Origin: Aquilaria yunnanensis
Taxonomy: Eukaryota > Streptophyta > Magnoliopsida > Malvales > Thymelaeaceae
Reading direction: 5' to 3'
NCBI GenBank assembly: GCA_039654915.1
Contig: JBDJPA010000011.1
Location: 2,418,001 to 2,482,000, forward strand
Length of the DNA: 64,000 nucleotides
In this document: positions 13,399-25,097 of the stretch, in pieces
How the letters are laid out: every line of letters begins with the position of its first letter
Position numbering within the stretch: the first letter of the stretch is position 1
The notes under the pieces: generated by a model
Database searches by the model: none
The model's input: the letters and a program-made list of their open reading frames with translations, nothing else
Told to the model about the DNA's origin: nothing
Program-made: the position numbers and the translations under genes

Positions 13399-13448
13399 CA
13401 CAGCTCTGCAACGAGCTTTCTGAGCAAAAATAAGCTCTGACAATTTCA

Positions 13449-13588
13449 CGTGAACAGTAACCGTACACGTGAATAGTGATCGTATACGGAAATAATACTC
13501 GTATACATAAACAATATGTGAATAGTAAATGTATACGGGAATAGTGATCATATACGGGAATAGTAACTGTATATGAGAATAGTACCCA
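13449..13588. repeat. Degenerate ~20-bp tandem repeats in the copia leader
   Basis: Six or seven imperfect units related to GTGAATAGTGATCGTATACG lie between the primer-binding site and the gag start, in the untranslated leader of the minus-strand element. Units vary in spacing and sequence. Function is unknown. Confidence 0.75.
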
Positions 13589-13693
13589 ACACCACAAGAT
13601 GAATTGATAAACTACTTATTTCTGATGTGGAGGATCCGCCTATTAGGGGCAACCACAGAGCATACTATAAGCAGCTATCACTAACCTAACCTT

Positions 13694-13706
13694 GGCTCTG
13701 ATACCA
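13694..13706 (-). promoter_or_regulatory. Primer-binding site (initiator tRNA-Met)
   Basis: The minus strand reads TGGTATCAGAGCC three bases inside the 5' LTR, complementary to the 3' end of plant initiator tRNA-Met. This is the usual primer site of Ty1/copia elements. Confidence 0.92.
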
Positions 13707-13709
13707 ATT

Positions 13710-14033
13710 TGTTAGGAATCAGAACGTAAGCACAAAGAAAAGAGACACGAGAATTTACGAGGAAAACCCCAAATCGGGGAAAAATCTCGGGCGGCAAGCC
13801 GGAAGAAAGAATTCACTAAGAAAGAAGAAGAATACAATCTAAGTGACTACTAGATTGTGGGACGAATTCTAATTGTCACAACTAAGCTCCTTATATAAGG
13901 AGTTGAAGGTACCAAGGCCCTTTCTATGGCCAATATGGGATGAAGGGTGAAATATGAAGCTAAGGCATTAAGCCTTTGTTTCCTAGTCCATGTGGGATGA
14001 AGGTTAAGAACAAAGTTGAGGCAATCTTCAACA
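13710..14033 (-). repeat. 5' LTR of the copia element
   Basis: Same length as the 3' LTR (324 bp), with five substitutions relative to it. The palindromic TATA region CTCCTTATATAAGGAG is conserved at 13887-13902. Confidence 0.93.
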
Positions 14034-14591
14034 CTAATCCTAAATCCATAAGAAAACTAATAAAGGCTAGTATAGGCAGATTAGTCAGACTAGAGACATG
14101 GAGGGGACTAAGAGAAAACAAGTTGGTGGAATGAACAACAGGCTACAAGATGATGAGAAATAGTAGAGACATGAGGAGGTGGATAGGATTGAGGAGGTGA
14201 AGGAGAGATGTGAGGAAGATCTTTAGAGGAAGTGAAGGAGAGATACCACAAGGTGAAAATGGACCATTGGTTTATTTAGATCTATGGCTCAAATTATGAG
14301 ATAGGCTGATAGAGATCACTAAAATGGATCAATTCGAGTGACCGACTAGCAATTGTTTTCCAAAGAGCAACCGTTTATCAACTGAAATGTGGGATTAGAA
14401 AGAATAGTCGCTAGTTTAGTCACCAATTCGTGACCAACTAACAACCGATTCTAGTGACCAAAAAACTCGTTTGTCAGTCAGTCGATCGGCAAGCCTCTCA
14501 CCAACTTTGTGAAACTTTTTTACCAACCAATTGATGACCGAATTGTTTGTTATTGAATTTTCAGTCAATATTTAGCATCTCTCTTGTGGTG
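14034..14591. mobile_element. Right part of a CACTA-like element
   Basis: Dense subterminal motifs of the type AGTCGCTAGTTTAGTCACC, ATTCGTGACCAAC and CAGTCAGTCGATCGG are followed by a terminus GCATCTCTCTTGTGGTG at 14575-14591. Its reverse complement begins CACCACAAG, one base from the CACTACAAG typical of plant CACTA transposons. Together with 8711-8967 the element would be roughly 0.8 kb and non-autonomous. No transposase is present. The copia element is the younger insertion. Confidence 0.55.
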
Positions 14592-14898
14592 TTTGAGCAA
14601 CCCAGCCGGTTATGAAGTTGAAAATGGGAAAGAAGAAATAAAAGATGAGAATGAATTCTATGGATATGCTGCGTCTCGATCGTGTGTCCGGATTCATGTA
14701 AAAAAATTCGATAATGTGGAATTTCTAGTCACAGAAAGGAGAAATAAGGTTAAAGAGAAAGTCAGAGAAATGGAGGACAATGAAGTGATTCAGCACCAAC
14801 ATCAAATCGGGTTTATTTGGCACAGCTTATCAGACAGCTACTGTACTTTGGTTCCAAAAGAACAGTTCTATATTCGATCTCCATCATATGATGTTTGA
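14584..14898 (+). other. Unrecognised 104-codon open frame
   Basis: An open frame next to the right end of the CACTA-like element; its first codons overlap that terminus, so the annotated ATG is probably not a natural start. The translation is charged (EEIKDENEFYGYAASRS, VTERRNKVKEKVREMED) and has the look of a gene exon fragment, but I recognise no family. No splice partner was found. Confidence 0.15.
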
Positions 14899-14899
14899 A

Positions 14900-16240
14900 G
14901 GACCAGGCAAGATCTTGCATGAGCCTGAGCCGCCCGCACAATCTTCAATTAGACCCTGAATTCTGAATTGGCTAATTGCACAATTTGTTCTTAAATTATA
15001 CTCTGTCGCAAAATTATCTATGAGAGTATGACGTAATAAACATAGTAAAACTGTCCTAAAATTAATCATTCACTACATAATTGTATTTGTACATCCCATT
15101 AATTTCAGACTTTTGTTACGTAACCAACTGATAAATATAAACAGTTATAATATAATGTGATCCTCAAATGAATTTTTCTGTTAAAAAACAGCATTTGACA
15201 GGAATACCTAATTTTTTGCATACGTGATTTATATGCTAAATTTTAAAATATGCTTATTATTGTACTGATACAATTTATCAGTGTTTCATCTAATGATAAC
15301 ATCATATTATATTAAATAAATTTCAGTAAAATTATTTTCATTTGATATTGTTAAAAATTAAAAAGTCTGAATAATATCATATATATTAGTAGTTTTTTTG
15401 TTTGTTAGTTGAACAATTAACGGAGATTTATAGACGGAAAAACAATTATGCAATAGTACATGGTTACTTTAAGATATATTTGCTACATATGCTTGTTACT
15501 TCAGTGAAAATTTTATAATGTGTGGTATATATTAAAGACACGGGGTGCAAGTTTGCCTTTTAAATCGATTGGGTTGCATCTAGACCATGTGACCATCTAT
15601 TTCCTTCAGATGTGTAAGAACTTAACTTGATTTTCACTTTAAGCATCTTCTTTCGCTCTCTTTGATGTATGTTCATGATATATAGTACAGAAAACTTGCA
15701 TGGCTTGATGGAATAAATTGTCATTTTGCGGTGACAATAGTACGTACTAGATGTGAATTAATAATAGGAATTGATTCATTAACGATATACCCCAACCACG
15801 CACCCCCAAAAAAAAAATCATAGAGAGATATTCGAACCTACTAAGTGGATATATCGGTGCAAAAGATACTAATAGTTTCAAAATAAAAAAATGAAAAAAA
15901 AAAACATGTTTGTGCCTTACAATTATCAATTAATTGTCGAAAAATGGAAAATTGGATCATTTGACGTCCGAATCCACGGTCGGGATTTCAGCTTCCGCTT
16001 GTAGTGCATCTTTACATGTATAGTGGAACAAAAGAAATTTTTTGAGTATTATCATTATGACCAAATACATGCCACAAGTCACAACATTTATGATTTCATT
16101 ACCCAGCGATGTCATCATTGTGGATAATAGACGAAGGCACGACTCAAGAGTCTTCGAAGTTATTATCATTTTTTTGTTTTTGTATTCAGAAGCATATATA
16201 AAAAGAATATATATATATATTTTTAGGGAAGACCCGTTGG
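14900..16240. other. AT-rich spacer without recognisable genes
   Basis: No coding sequence, RNA gene or structured repeat is supported. Short frames at 15747-15929 and 15957-16326 are of chance length. A T-rich tract near 16164-16176 could be the remains of the poly(A) tail of the minus-strand LINE that starts just above it. Confidence 0.45.
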
Positions 16241-16244
16241 CCAA

Positions 16245-18930
16245 ATCTATTGATTACTTAAAAAGACGTTACATATTCAAAGGGGAAAAGGATCTCCCCA
16301 AGAAAATGAGAATATGCAAGAAATGAACTAAATAATTGACATATGAGAATATGCAGGAAATGAAAATGTCTTTAAGACTACGAGCTTTGCTAACAATGGC
16401 TCCAAAGTAAAATAGAGAAGGGATATGAAAGTTTTGGATTTCAGATATCAACACTCGAGAGTCTGATTCCAGTAGAATCCTATGAAATCCTTGGAGGTGT
16501 GCCTCCTTCAAGCCCTACAATAATGCTAATTCTTCCAAGTAAAGTGGGTCGAAACTGGAGTATCGGAAGCAATATGAAACAGCTAGGCGGACATGGCCAT
16601 GTTGGTCTCGGGCAACCAAGCCCACAGCAGCATAGTGTCTTTCTCTCCTCCAAGCTGCATCGACATTAATTTTAATGAACCCTTCTAGCAGCAAGCTGCA
16701 TGTTGTCCACTAACTTCGCTGGATTCTTTTGATTAGAATTTGCCTACTACCAATTGTCAAACCATCCTTGAATCTTGAGTGCAATATAGGAAGGAGTTTG
16801 GCAAAAGGATTCATGGACAACCTTGTCTCTATTGAACCAAATGAACCAATATATGACCGCAAACTTTAAGGATTTTAATGACTCGCCATAGAAGAAAGCT
16901 CGAAAGCCCTTTGCCCAATCATGGGGTAGGGGTAGAATGTTCATACTTCATAAATCTCACACCAAGTGAGCTAAGTGACATATTCTAGGAGAATGTGATG
17001 AAGGAATTCAAGACCTCGGTTACAGACAGGGCAGGAGGGAGATACCTGAACTCCATGAGTCTGTAAGTTATCTCTCGTAGGTAAAATATTAGTGCATGCT
17101 CTCTAAAAACAACTTGTACACAGGGAGGGAGGTTTAGCCCCATAGGCATTTCCAAAAATCTGATTTAATCAGGGGATCTTGGCCATAAAGGAAAACATAG
17201 GCAATGCAATATGCCGATTTGACCGAAAATTGCTCATTGTCCGTCATCCCCCAAGTGAAAAGATCCTTTGAAAACCTAGGGTTTAAAGGAATGTCTTTTA
17301 TAATTTCTGCATTTGTGGGATGGCAAAGCGTGTCAATATCACCTTTCTTCCAGGAGAAGGTATTATGGTCAATCAATTTAGAAACTGAAAAATGGAGCAA
17401 GTGCAGAAGAAAAGATGTCATAGGTTTCATGTGATGCCTCAAGAGCCAGTTATCATTCCATATAGACATCTCCACGCCCAGGCCGATCCTCCAGAAACCA
17501 CTAGCTTTAATGACCTCCTGACCCTCTAGGATGCCCTTCCAAATATTTGAAAAGGTAGGCGGCAGAGTAGCACACAAGAACGAGGTGAAAGGAAAATATT
17601 TACCTCTAAACACCCGGTGCACTAGGCTTGTTGGATTACAGATAAAACGCCAACACTATTTTGCCAACATCGCCATATTAAAAACCGAAAGGTCACGAAA
17701 ACCATATTCCCCCACTTGCTTCGATATGCAAAGTCTGTCCCATGAACACCACGCTATCTTTTGGACCTCCATAGCAACTGACCAGAAGAATTTGGTAGAC
17801 AACGAGCATAGCTTGTCACATATTTCAGTAGGCAATAGGATACAACTCATTAAATGAGTAGGCATTGCTTGAATCAGAGCTTTTATCAATGCCCTGCATC
17901 CTACCTGTGACAACAATGATGCATTCCACCTGGCATGCTTGCTCGAAACCCTTTCAACAAGATAATCATATTGTGAGGATTTATTCTTTCCCAAGAGCCA
18001 TGGAAACCCCAAGTATCGATCCTTTTTCAGGTAATTAGAAATACCAAGAATATGGCCCAACCTCCATCTCTGCTGTAGAAAGATATTCGGGCTGAGAAAT
18101 ATGGAAGACTTGCTGATATTTACTTTGTGGCCTGAGGCATACTTGTAAAATTGAAGAGTGGCTAATAAGTGCTCTAGCACGAAGAAAAATAATGCTATCG
18201 TCTACGAACAACAGATGAGATATCGACAGGCTGTATCTGCTTATCGCCACCCCTGTAATAAGCCTATGTACCTCTACAGAACATAGTAGAAAGGAAAAGC
18301 CTTCGGCACAAATAAGGAACAAAAATGGTCACCTTGGCATAAGCCCCGAGATGGAAGAAAGCTATTTGATGGGACACTATTAACCAAGATTGAAAATGAT
18401 GTTGATTCTACACAACCCATTATTAGATCAATCCATCGTGGTTAAAACCTCATCTTTGCTAGAATACAACACAAAAAACACCATTCAACCCGATTGTATA
18501 CCTTGGATATATTAAGCTTGATAGCCAAAGCCTCTTCTAAGTGTCCATGCATTGAATTTATGTGGTGGCAAGTCTCAAGAGCAATTAAAGCATTATCTGT
18601 GAGTAGTCGCCTTGGCACAAAAGCACTTTGATGTTTAGAACTAATAGAATTCAAGATAGGCTTTAACCGGTTGACAAGTACCTTTGTCACGATTTTGTAC
18701 ATGACATTGCAAAGGTTGATCGGACGGAACTCAGCTAAGTTGTGTGGGCTCGTGTTCTTTAGAATCAGGACAAGGTAAGTAAAATTTAGATCAGCTGGCA
18801 CTAACCCTTTATTTAGAATGTGCAAAACATAATCAGTGACATCTTTACCCACGATGTACCAATACTTTTGAAAAAATAAAGGCAGAATGCCATCTAGGCC
18901 AGAGGATTTGGTTGGGTGCATTTGGAAAAA
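16245..18930 (-). mobile_element. Degenerate LINE (L1-type non-LTR retrotransposon), 5'-truncated
   Basis: Successive minus-strand frames give the parts of a plant LINE ORF2. RT N-terminal motifs (KSSGLDGILPLFFQ, EFRPINLCNVMYKI) are at 18442-18921. The RT active-site region SHLLFVDDS is at 18035-18322, with the thumb (YLGFPWLLGK) at 17656-18180. A zf-RVT-like region (GFWRIGLG, WNDNWLL, FTWGMTDNEQFSVKSAY) is at 17134-17622, a linker with YWFIWFNRDKVVHE at 16747-16944, and an RNase H-like piece (FHRILLESDSRVLI) at 16269-16511. Frames shift repeatedly and stops are common, so it is an old relic. The endonuclease domain is missing. The RNase H-like tail is a known feature of some plant L1 elements. 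Confidence 0.88.
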
Positions 18931-19262
18931 TATAAAAAGAATTTAAAAAAAAAAAAAGAGTAGCAGTATAGGTATAAGCTAGAAAAACACGCTAACATGA
19001 CACCACAACTATTGAGTAGTGATCAAATTCCTTCATAAGATGATTAGTTTGAGCAACCAGACTTACCAACACTAAGTTGTTGGATTGACCTCTTCACAAA
19101 ATAAGTAAAACCTATTAGCAATATGTAAGTATAGTAATATATCTAAGAAAGTGAGAGATGGTTGTTTTACTACCCCTAAAATTGCCACAAGTTCTACTTC
19201 TAGGGTTGAAAAGCACTGTTGCCATACTTAGGCATCCTTGAACCTAAGAGGGTTATCAGACC

Positions 19263-19610
19263 TCATCCATAACCATGTAGTAGCTCCAACGCCTGTTGAT
19301 CTTCGTCATGCACCATCAACCATAAAGATCTCAAGATTATAAAGAGGTGTAATGAACTTCCTAACACCCTAAACATGATAAAAGGGGTTTGGAGGGTTTG
19401 CCATGAACCGAGAGAAGCAAGAGAGGTTGTTTCTGGTAACCATGAGATGATAGAATAGAATATTCCTTCTAGTACTAATTGATTGAGCATTAAATAACAC
19501 GTTGTTGAAAACATGATCATTTCATCCCAGCCAAATGGACCACATAGTAAAGGATGGGAAATTAAACTAATCCAACTGCCATTTTCCCAGACGTGCTAAT
19601 ATTATTTGAA
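19263..19610 (-). mobile_element. Second LINE 3' fragment
   Basis: On the minus strand, one frame reads WSIWLG, then a stop, then NDHVFNNVLFNAQSISTRRN. This is the same zf-RVT-to-RNase-H linker type seen at 16747-16944 (WFIWFNRDKVVHE). It is a short, stop-containing remnant of a different copy. Boundaries are approximate. Confidence 0.5.
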
Positions 19611-19619
19611 CAACTTTTC

Positions 19620-21830
19620 TTATTTGTAGTTGTCTATGTATGTATGTCTTTGAAGTTATTGATTAATTGAACAACTTTTCTTATTTGCAAGTATTTAGCG
19701 GTATCATAATATTGGTCTGACTCTTTTGTCCTTCTCATAAATTTTTTAGATGCCATTACATCAAGAAAACAATTTAGATATTACACCACATAGTCATATT
19801 AGGTAAAAGAAAAAAAATGTATATTATATTATAGGGCAAGGGGAGTCTTTTTTGGTTTTTTGCCTGTTATGTATATCAGCATTAAAATTTTGTTCCTAGT
19901 ATGAGGAGGCCAGTGTGGAACTAAAGGAGCAGTAGTAGGGCCCGGATTCACCCTTAAAATATAAAATAAATGCATTCTAACTCTTATTAAAAATTGGTCA
20001 CAATTTCAAAGCACATATAACTATAAATGGCATTGCATGCATCATAAGGGCATTATTGTAAAACTCTAGTACATCCTATAGCTACATCAAATCTTAGGAA
20101 TATTAACAAATGTCTAGTTTAGTGGACATCTGGTTACATCTAATATGATTGTTTGGTTAATTTTTGCAATTGATTGGGTATAGGTTGGATGTGGTTTTTA
20201 TTTTTTCACCCGCCACACATCCGACACATATACATACATATATGTGTATATATGTATGTATAACATATTAGTATTAGTTATGTGTTGAAAATAAAAGTAT
20301 AATGGATAAGTTATATATAATTAGGAATAAGTCAGAGTTGGTTTAATAGATAAAATATAACATATGTTTCTAACTGTAATAAATGTATAGCTGAGCATTG
20401 CACAGTTAAGTTCATGTATGGTTGGATATTGCATGGTTTAATAAAATTATGGTTATAGAACTGTGGTAAATGGATAAATTTTACCCAACCCAACCCATCT
20501 AAAAATAGATAGAATATGGATGTAAAAATTATCCACATGATGGATGATGGGTAAGATATAAAAGTAGAGCGTCCAACGTAATGAATAGGAAGTGAAATAC
20601 CTTTATCCGACCCAAATCTGACCTATCTGTATTAACTAGATCGATCTATCTCCTATAGTTATATTGGATAATTTGATTATAAGGCAGCAACATTTTGAAA
20701 CCATTTAACTTTTTTTTTTTTGTTACAACAAGTTATGAAAGATCCACTCCTTAATGACCATGATTGTCTTTTAAAGCAACCACCTAATATTGCTATCAAA
20801 TACAAATAGCTAGGTCTTGGACACAAAAATTAAAATAAAAAGGCAATTGGGTAAAAAGTTGAAAATTTATGGGCTATTTCCAAATAAACCTTAATTAAGG
20901 AATCAGAAAAACAAATTTATGATTGTTTATGGTACAATTAAAACTTAAGCCTTGATGATAAATTAATGCTAGTTTTACATGTTTGAACTAGCTATATACC
21001 CTCTTAGTCTCAACTACATGAACTTATAGATGAAGTTCTTAGGTAGAGTTTGGTGTGAGCCTTACTGTATGTGCACCCTACCCCTATAATTATCATTATA
21101 CCTTTATTAGAATTACTTAATTCCCAACGTGTCATTTAATTTTCTTATAATTCCACCAAATTTGGCTACTATTCCTCTCACAATTGCAACGAACGGTGTC
21201 CCTACCATTGTATCACCTCTACTGCTTGTCTCATAGCTCACTCTTTCCTTCAACTATATGGTCCTCAATGTCACCTTTGCCTATGTCATTGTTTGCTCGT
21301 TGCTAAAGTTCGACGTGACTTTGGTGGAGTTAATTTCCTTAGGCTTCACTTGAATTGCAATTGCATAGCTGGTTAAAAGGAGGGAAAAGATGAAACTAGC
21401 CAAAGGAGGGTGAGGAAGATGCTGAAGCAAAGGACAATATAGTGGCCAATGGTAAGGAGGAAGGACAGTGACAGACATAAGAGAGGAAGAAAGTGGCTAC
21501 ATTTCTAATTAGTTTAAGGGTTTAGGAGTAAAATTATTTTTTTATCCTGGTCTTTTACTAGCTCTTTGTATAAGGTCCTCTTATATTTTTCTAGACATGT
21601 ATATGTATACAAGGAAGAAATAATATGTATAAATTAAAGGACTAAATTATATGTATATAAAATAATATAGGGACTATTTTACTATTAACTAGTTTATATA
21701 TATCCCTCATTTTTTTTATACATTGGATTCATACATTAAAATTAAAAAATTTAAAGTATATGCAAATAATTAAATATATTAATAATATGTTATGATCTCA
21801 TTTGTACATATATTTCACATGATTTGACAT
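19620..21830. other. AT-rich spacer, repeat remnants only
   Basis: No gene is supported. The sequence GAACAACTTTTCTTATTTG occurs twice about 60 bp apart (around 19607 and 19668). Around 20180-20640 are scattered ACCCAACCC/GGTTGGATGTGG and ATCCGAC motifs reminiscent of subterminal repeats of an old hAT-like element, without clear ends. The block 21600-21830 contains one more unit (CCCTCATTTTTTTTATACA, 21709 on) of the repeat described at 21833-22500. Confidence 0.4.
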
Positions 21831-21832
21831 AT

Positions 21833-22500
21833 CCCTCATATTTTTGTGCATTGAATTTAAGCATACTTGTGACCCAATTAGTACATATCTGTCACTATTG
21901 TAGCATAAAATAAAAAAGGTAATTGTGCAAAAAACTTGTTGGTTTTTTAGATCTTATTTATACAATTGAATATATTTGTAATATACCTCTGATCTTATTA
22001 GTACATATATACCAAATGTTTACATAATTATCACTTGCTTTACACATCGAGTTTATACATATCTGTTATCAAATTTGTACATATCTCTAATATTGGTAAG
22101 CAATAGGATTGATGTGCTCATACTTGTTCTTTATGGGAGACTGAATTTGTGCATATTAATGAACATATTGATAACATATCTATGATGTATTTTGTACATA
22201 TGTCTCACGTTATTTGCACAAATGTCCCACTTTTTGTACATTGAGTTTATATATATCTAATATATAATTTGCACATATCTCTATGTTTAGAAAAAAAATT
22301 GAGATTTGTTGCGCTCATACTTATTTTCTTAATTATGAATGATAGTATTGAAGTACAAATATATGTAAACATAAGGATAGGATGCACTTGGACTTATTCA
22401 AGTTCTTAACTTATAAACCAACTAATGATTCATACTAAATTAAACTGTCAACTAATTATTATAGGTAAAAATAACCTTAAAAGGGCAACCATTCATGAAC
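21833..22500. repeat. ~650-bp direct repeat, copy A
   Basis: Starts CCCTCATATTTTTGTGCATT and ends ...GGGCAACCATTCATGAAC. Almost the whole segment recurs in the same orientation at 25098-25740, with scattered substitutions and small indels (about 85% alike by eye). Inside, the phrase TTGTACATAT(C/G)TCT and the phrase TTTGTACATTGAGTTTATA recur every 60-200 bp, so the segment is itself built of degenerate units. No coding capacity. Confidence 0.85.
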
Positions 22501-23081
22501 AAATTTCAGAACTTTACCAAATCCATCAAGAATTTGAAAAGAATATCTTATTCAAGCTGTAAATCTTATCAGATCAATTGGTTTTGAACAAATAATCTGT
22601 CTCAAAATTTTATCAAATCTACTAAGAACGGATTCCCAAAAAATTTGTTATGTATTTAAAAATTACCTTCATTTTATTTCTTTTTAATTTCTATATGATG
22701 AGGTACATAAAAATACCTTAGCAATTAAGTAACAAACCTAATAATTTTTTTTGTATTATTACTTTTTTTTTAAGATGCATAATGAGATTCAACTAAAAAA
22801 ACAAAATCAAGTTATTCTAAAAATTAAAAGAAAATAAAAGCTAAACAAAGAGATAAAAAATTAAAAATCCTATGTTATATTCCTATGTGAATTTAATGGT
22901 TAAATATAATGCATGACTAAATGAACAAATAAAATAAGAAAACATTAAAAAAAACAATAAAAGCTTGCTGTTAGTGACCGGTATGTAAAATAAAAGGAAG
23001 TTAGTGACTTGTATGAACGAAAATAAAAAGGTTAAGGGTTAAATAGGAGTTTTACCCAAAAGGATGTTTGACTGGTTAGAT
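22501..23081. other. AT-rich spacer
   Basis: No gene or recognisable repeat. Poly(A) and poly(T) tracts occur at 22740-22900. Confidence 0.4.
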
Positions 23082-23774
23082 TAGGGATGGCAACGGAGCG
23101 AGCGAAAACCGCAAACCGCGGTTATCCACCCATGACAAACGGGTAAACGGATGAAAATACCCACGATGGGGCGGGCATGGGTAAAAAATTTCACCTGTCT
23201 GGCGGGCGCAGGCAGGTGACGGGTAAGGGGTATCCATCGCGAATAAATCCGCGCTCGCGTACCTGTGAAACCCGCCAAGTTGGATGTGATGTGATGTAGT
23301 CAATATGATGTTCCTTACTCTTCTCCTTTTGAGCTGGCAACTCCACCTTCATGCATACAAATACGTACACCTCTCATAGCAAGCAGTTGGCATGTCTGGC
23401 AACATAATCTCATCACCTAAGCCTTTTGAACAATAAAATTAACAAAATAACAAATAGAAAAAATTACCACATAAATCACATGTAAAGATATGAATATTAT
23501 TTGTGTTAATGAATGTTTCTTATTTTATTGGATGTGATGTGGATATGTATAATTTATAACTTAATGATGAATATTTCATGTTTCTTTTATAAAATTTACA
23601 AAACTAGCGTAAACCGCAGATTACTCGCGGACATGGATTATCCGTGGGTTGCGGGCGCAAATGCTGTTTTCTGCCCATTAGCGGATATCTACGAGCTGGC
23701 GGATATGAAAAAACCTGCACGTGCAGATGACAGATAGGGGATATCTGCGCCTGATCCGTCCCGTTGTCATTTTA
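23082..23774. mobile_element. hAT-like non-autonomous element
   Basis: The left end TAGGGATGGCAACGG and the right end CCGTTGTCATTTTA are imperfect inverted repeats sharing ATG-CAACGG. TTAGAT occurs at both borders (23076-23081 and 23772-23777), which could be most of an 8-bp target duplication. Subterminal GC-rich inverted motifs (ACCGCGGTTATCCACCC, ACTCGCGGACATGGATTATC, GCGGATATC) are typical of plant hAT elements. No transposase frame. The exact base of each end is uncertain because the TTAGAT copies are offset by a few bases. Confidence 0.55.
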
Positions 23775-25097
23775 GATCAGGATGTATCCAAGTCGGATTC
23801 GCGGGTCTAATGGTTTTTGGTCCAGGTTCTCCCTCGATTACTTCTACGGCGGCAACAACTACGCGACTGGGCAGCTCGGCATCGACGGCGAAACCTGGGG
23901 CGGCTCCTTGGAGGATGGACGGAAAGCGGAGACAGCAGCGCACGGCGAATTGAAGAGGAAACTGTGGCGGGTCGTGATGCACAGGTCATGATCCGATTCC
24001 TCTTCGATTCTCTGTTCTTCGGCGGTGCTTGGGCGATCGGCAACCCGGTATTTGGACGAGCGGCAGCTAGGACAATCTCGGGAGGACTGATGGCGGTGAA
24101 CGGCGGTGGATTGTAGCGAAACGAAGAAGAAATCGCGTCGGTTGCGTAGCTTGATCCTTTCCTCCTTTCGTTGTTAGCGTCGCCAGCGGTAGACAACGCT
24201 TGGGAGCAACGGCACAGCTTCAGCGAAGCAGGGGTGGCGATCCTGGACGGTCAACAAAGGCAGAAGCCGCATCGGGCAGGGAGACCGTAGCCAGGATGAA
24301 ACCAGGGGCGGCGGCGGCTTAGGGGAAAGGTTAGGGTTCAAAGGCCAGGTAGTTAAAAACCAGGGGGCTGAAGCTGTAATTTAACCTTCTTCTGACTGTA
24401 GCTTAGGGTTTCAAATTTCCCAGCTCTTTTCTTCACCTTCCTCTTAAATGGTGGCCTATATTTATATTAGAGGAGATTTAGATGATATTAATTAGGTTTT
24501 TAGAGGTAAACTTCATCCAAATTAAATTTGATAAAATTTAAATTCCTTAGGATATTATCTGATCAAAATATCAATCTTAGTCCAATAAAACTCTTAGGAT
24601 AGTGATTTGGTCCTCATTGTTATGCGAAATTGTAATTTGGCCTAACCATTGCAGGATTTGTCAAACTAGCCTAAAGCTTTGTGAAAATAATCAGGTTTTT
24701 TTAAAATTTTATAGAATCGTCAGATCTGGCTCAAACTCTTTAAATTTGGCATATTCCCCCAAATTTTTCAATTTTGCCTAAAATCTTTTGAAAACCCTCA
24801 GTTTTCACCCAAATTTTTTCATTTTGCCTAAATTGACCCTATAAAACCTTTAATACTCCAAATTAGTATGTAAACTAAATTAATTACTATTTTGATCCTA
24901 AATGACTATACTAAATTCCTAAAGTTTTATAACACAAGCAACAATGTAACTTAAATATTACTAGACCAACTAACCCTAAAAAAACAAAAATGACCCAAAT
25001 GTCCTTACAATTGACCAAATTACCCCTAAAAATGAAAATACCCCCTAAACTAATTTTTCTAATCTAGAACTGAACAAAAATTAGTGTCCTGCCAACA
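23775..25097 (-). repeat. Truncated or solo LTR, gypsy-like
   Basis: Read on the minus strand it starts at 25097 with TGTTGGCAGGACAC, has an AT-rich U3, a TATA box (ATATAAATATAGGCC near 24450-24465), then a GC-rich R/U5-like part (23790-24330). The organisation is that of a plant LTR. No matching CA end or target duplication was found at the low-coordinate side: the bases beyond 25097 are CCCTC, while the hAT-like element abuts the other side. Open frames in the GC-rich part (23782-24196, both strands) overlap each other and show no domain, so they are not annotated as genes. Confidence 0.5.

Larger units (their letters stand above)
8968..14033 (-). mobile_element. Ty1/copia LTR retrotransposon, nearly complete
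   Basis: Minus-strand element of 5066 bp bounded by two 324-bp LTRs (8968-9291 and 13710-14033) that start TG and end CA. It is flanked by a perfect 5-bp target duplication CTAAT (8963-8967 and 14034-14038). It has a tRNA-Met primer-binding site, a polypurine tract, and gag, protease, integrase, reverse transcriptase and RNase H in the copia order. The integrase-before-RT order and the zinc-knuckle and integrase sequences fit a Tork/Tnt1-like lineage. The LTRs differ at 5 positions that I counted (about 1.5%), so the insertion is recent on a plant time scale. Three in-frame stops in the polyprotein mean this copy is not autonomous. Confidence 0.95.

Noticed and set aside
23782..24196. Several overlapping open frames on both strands in the GC-rich island as genes
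   Set aside because: They overlap each other in different frames, show no domain, and are explained by GC-rich transposon DNA, which lacks stop codons by composition.
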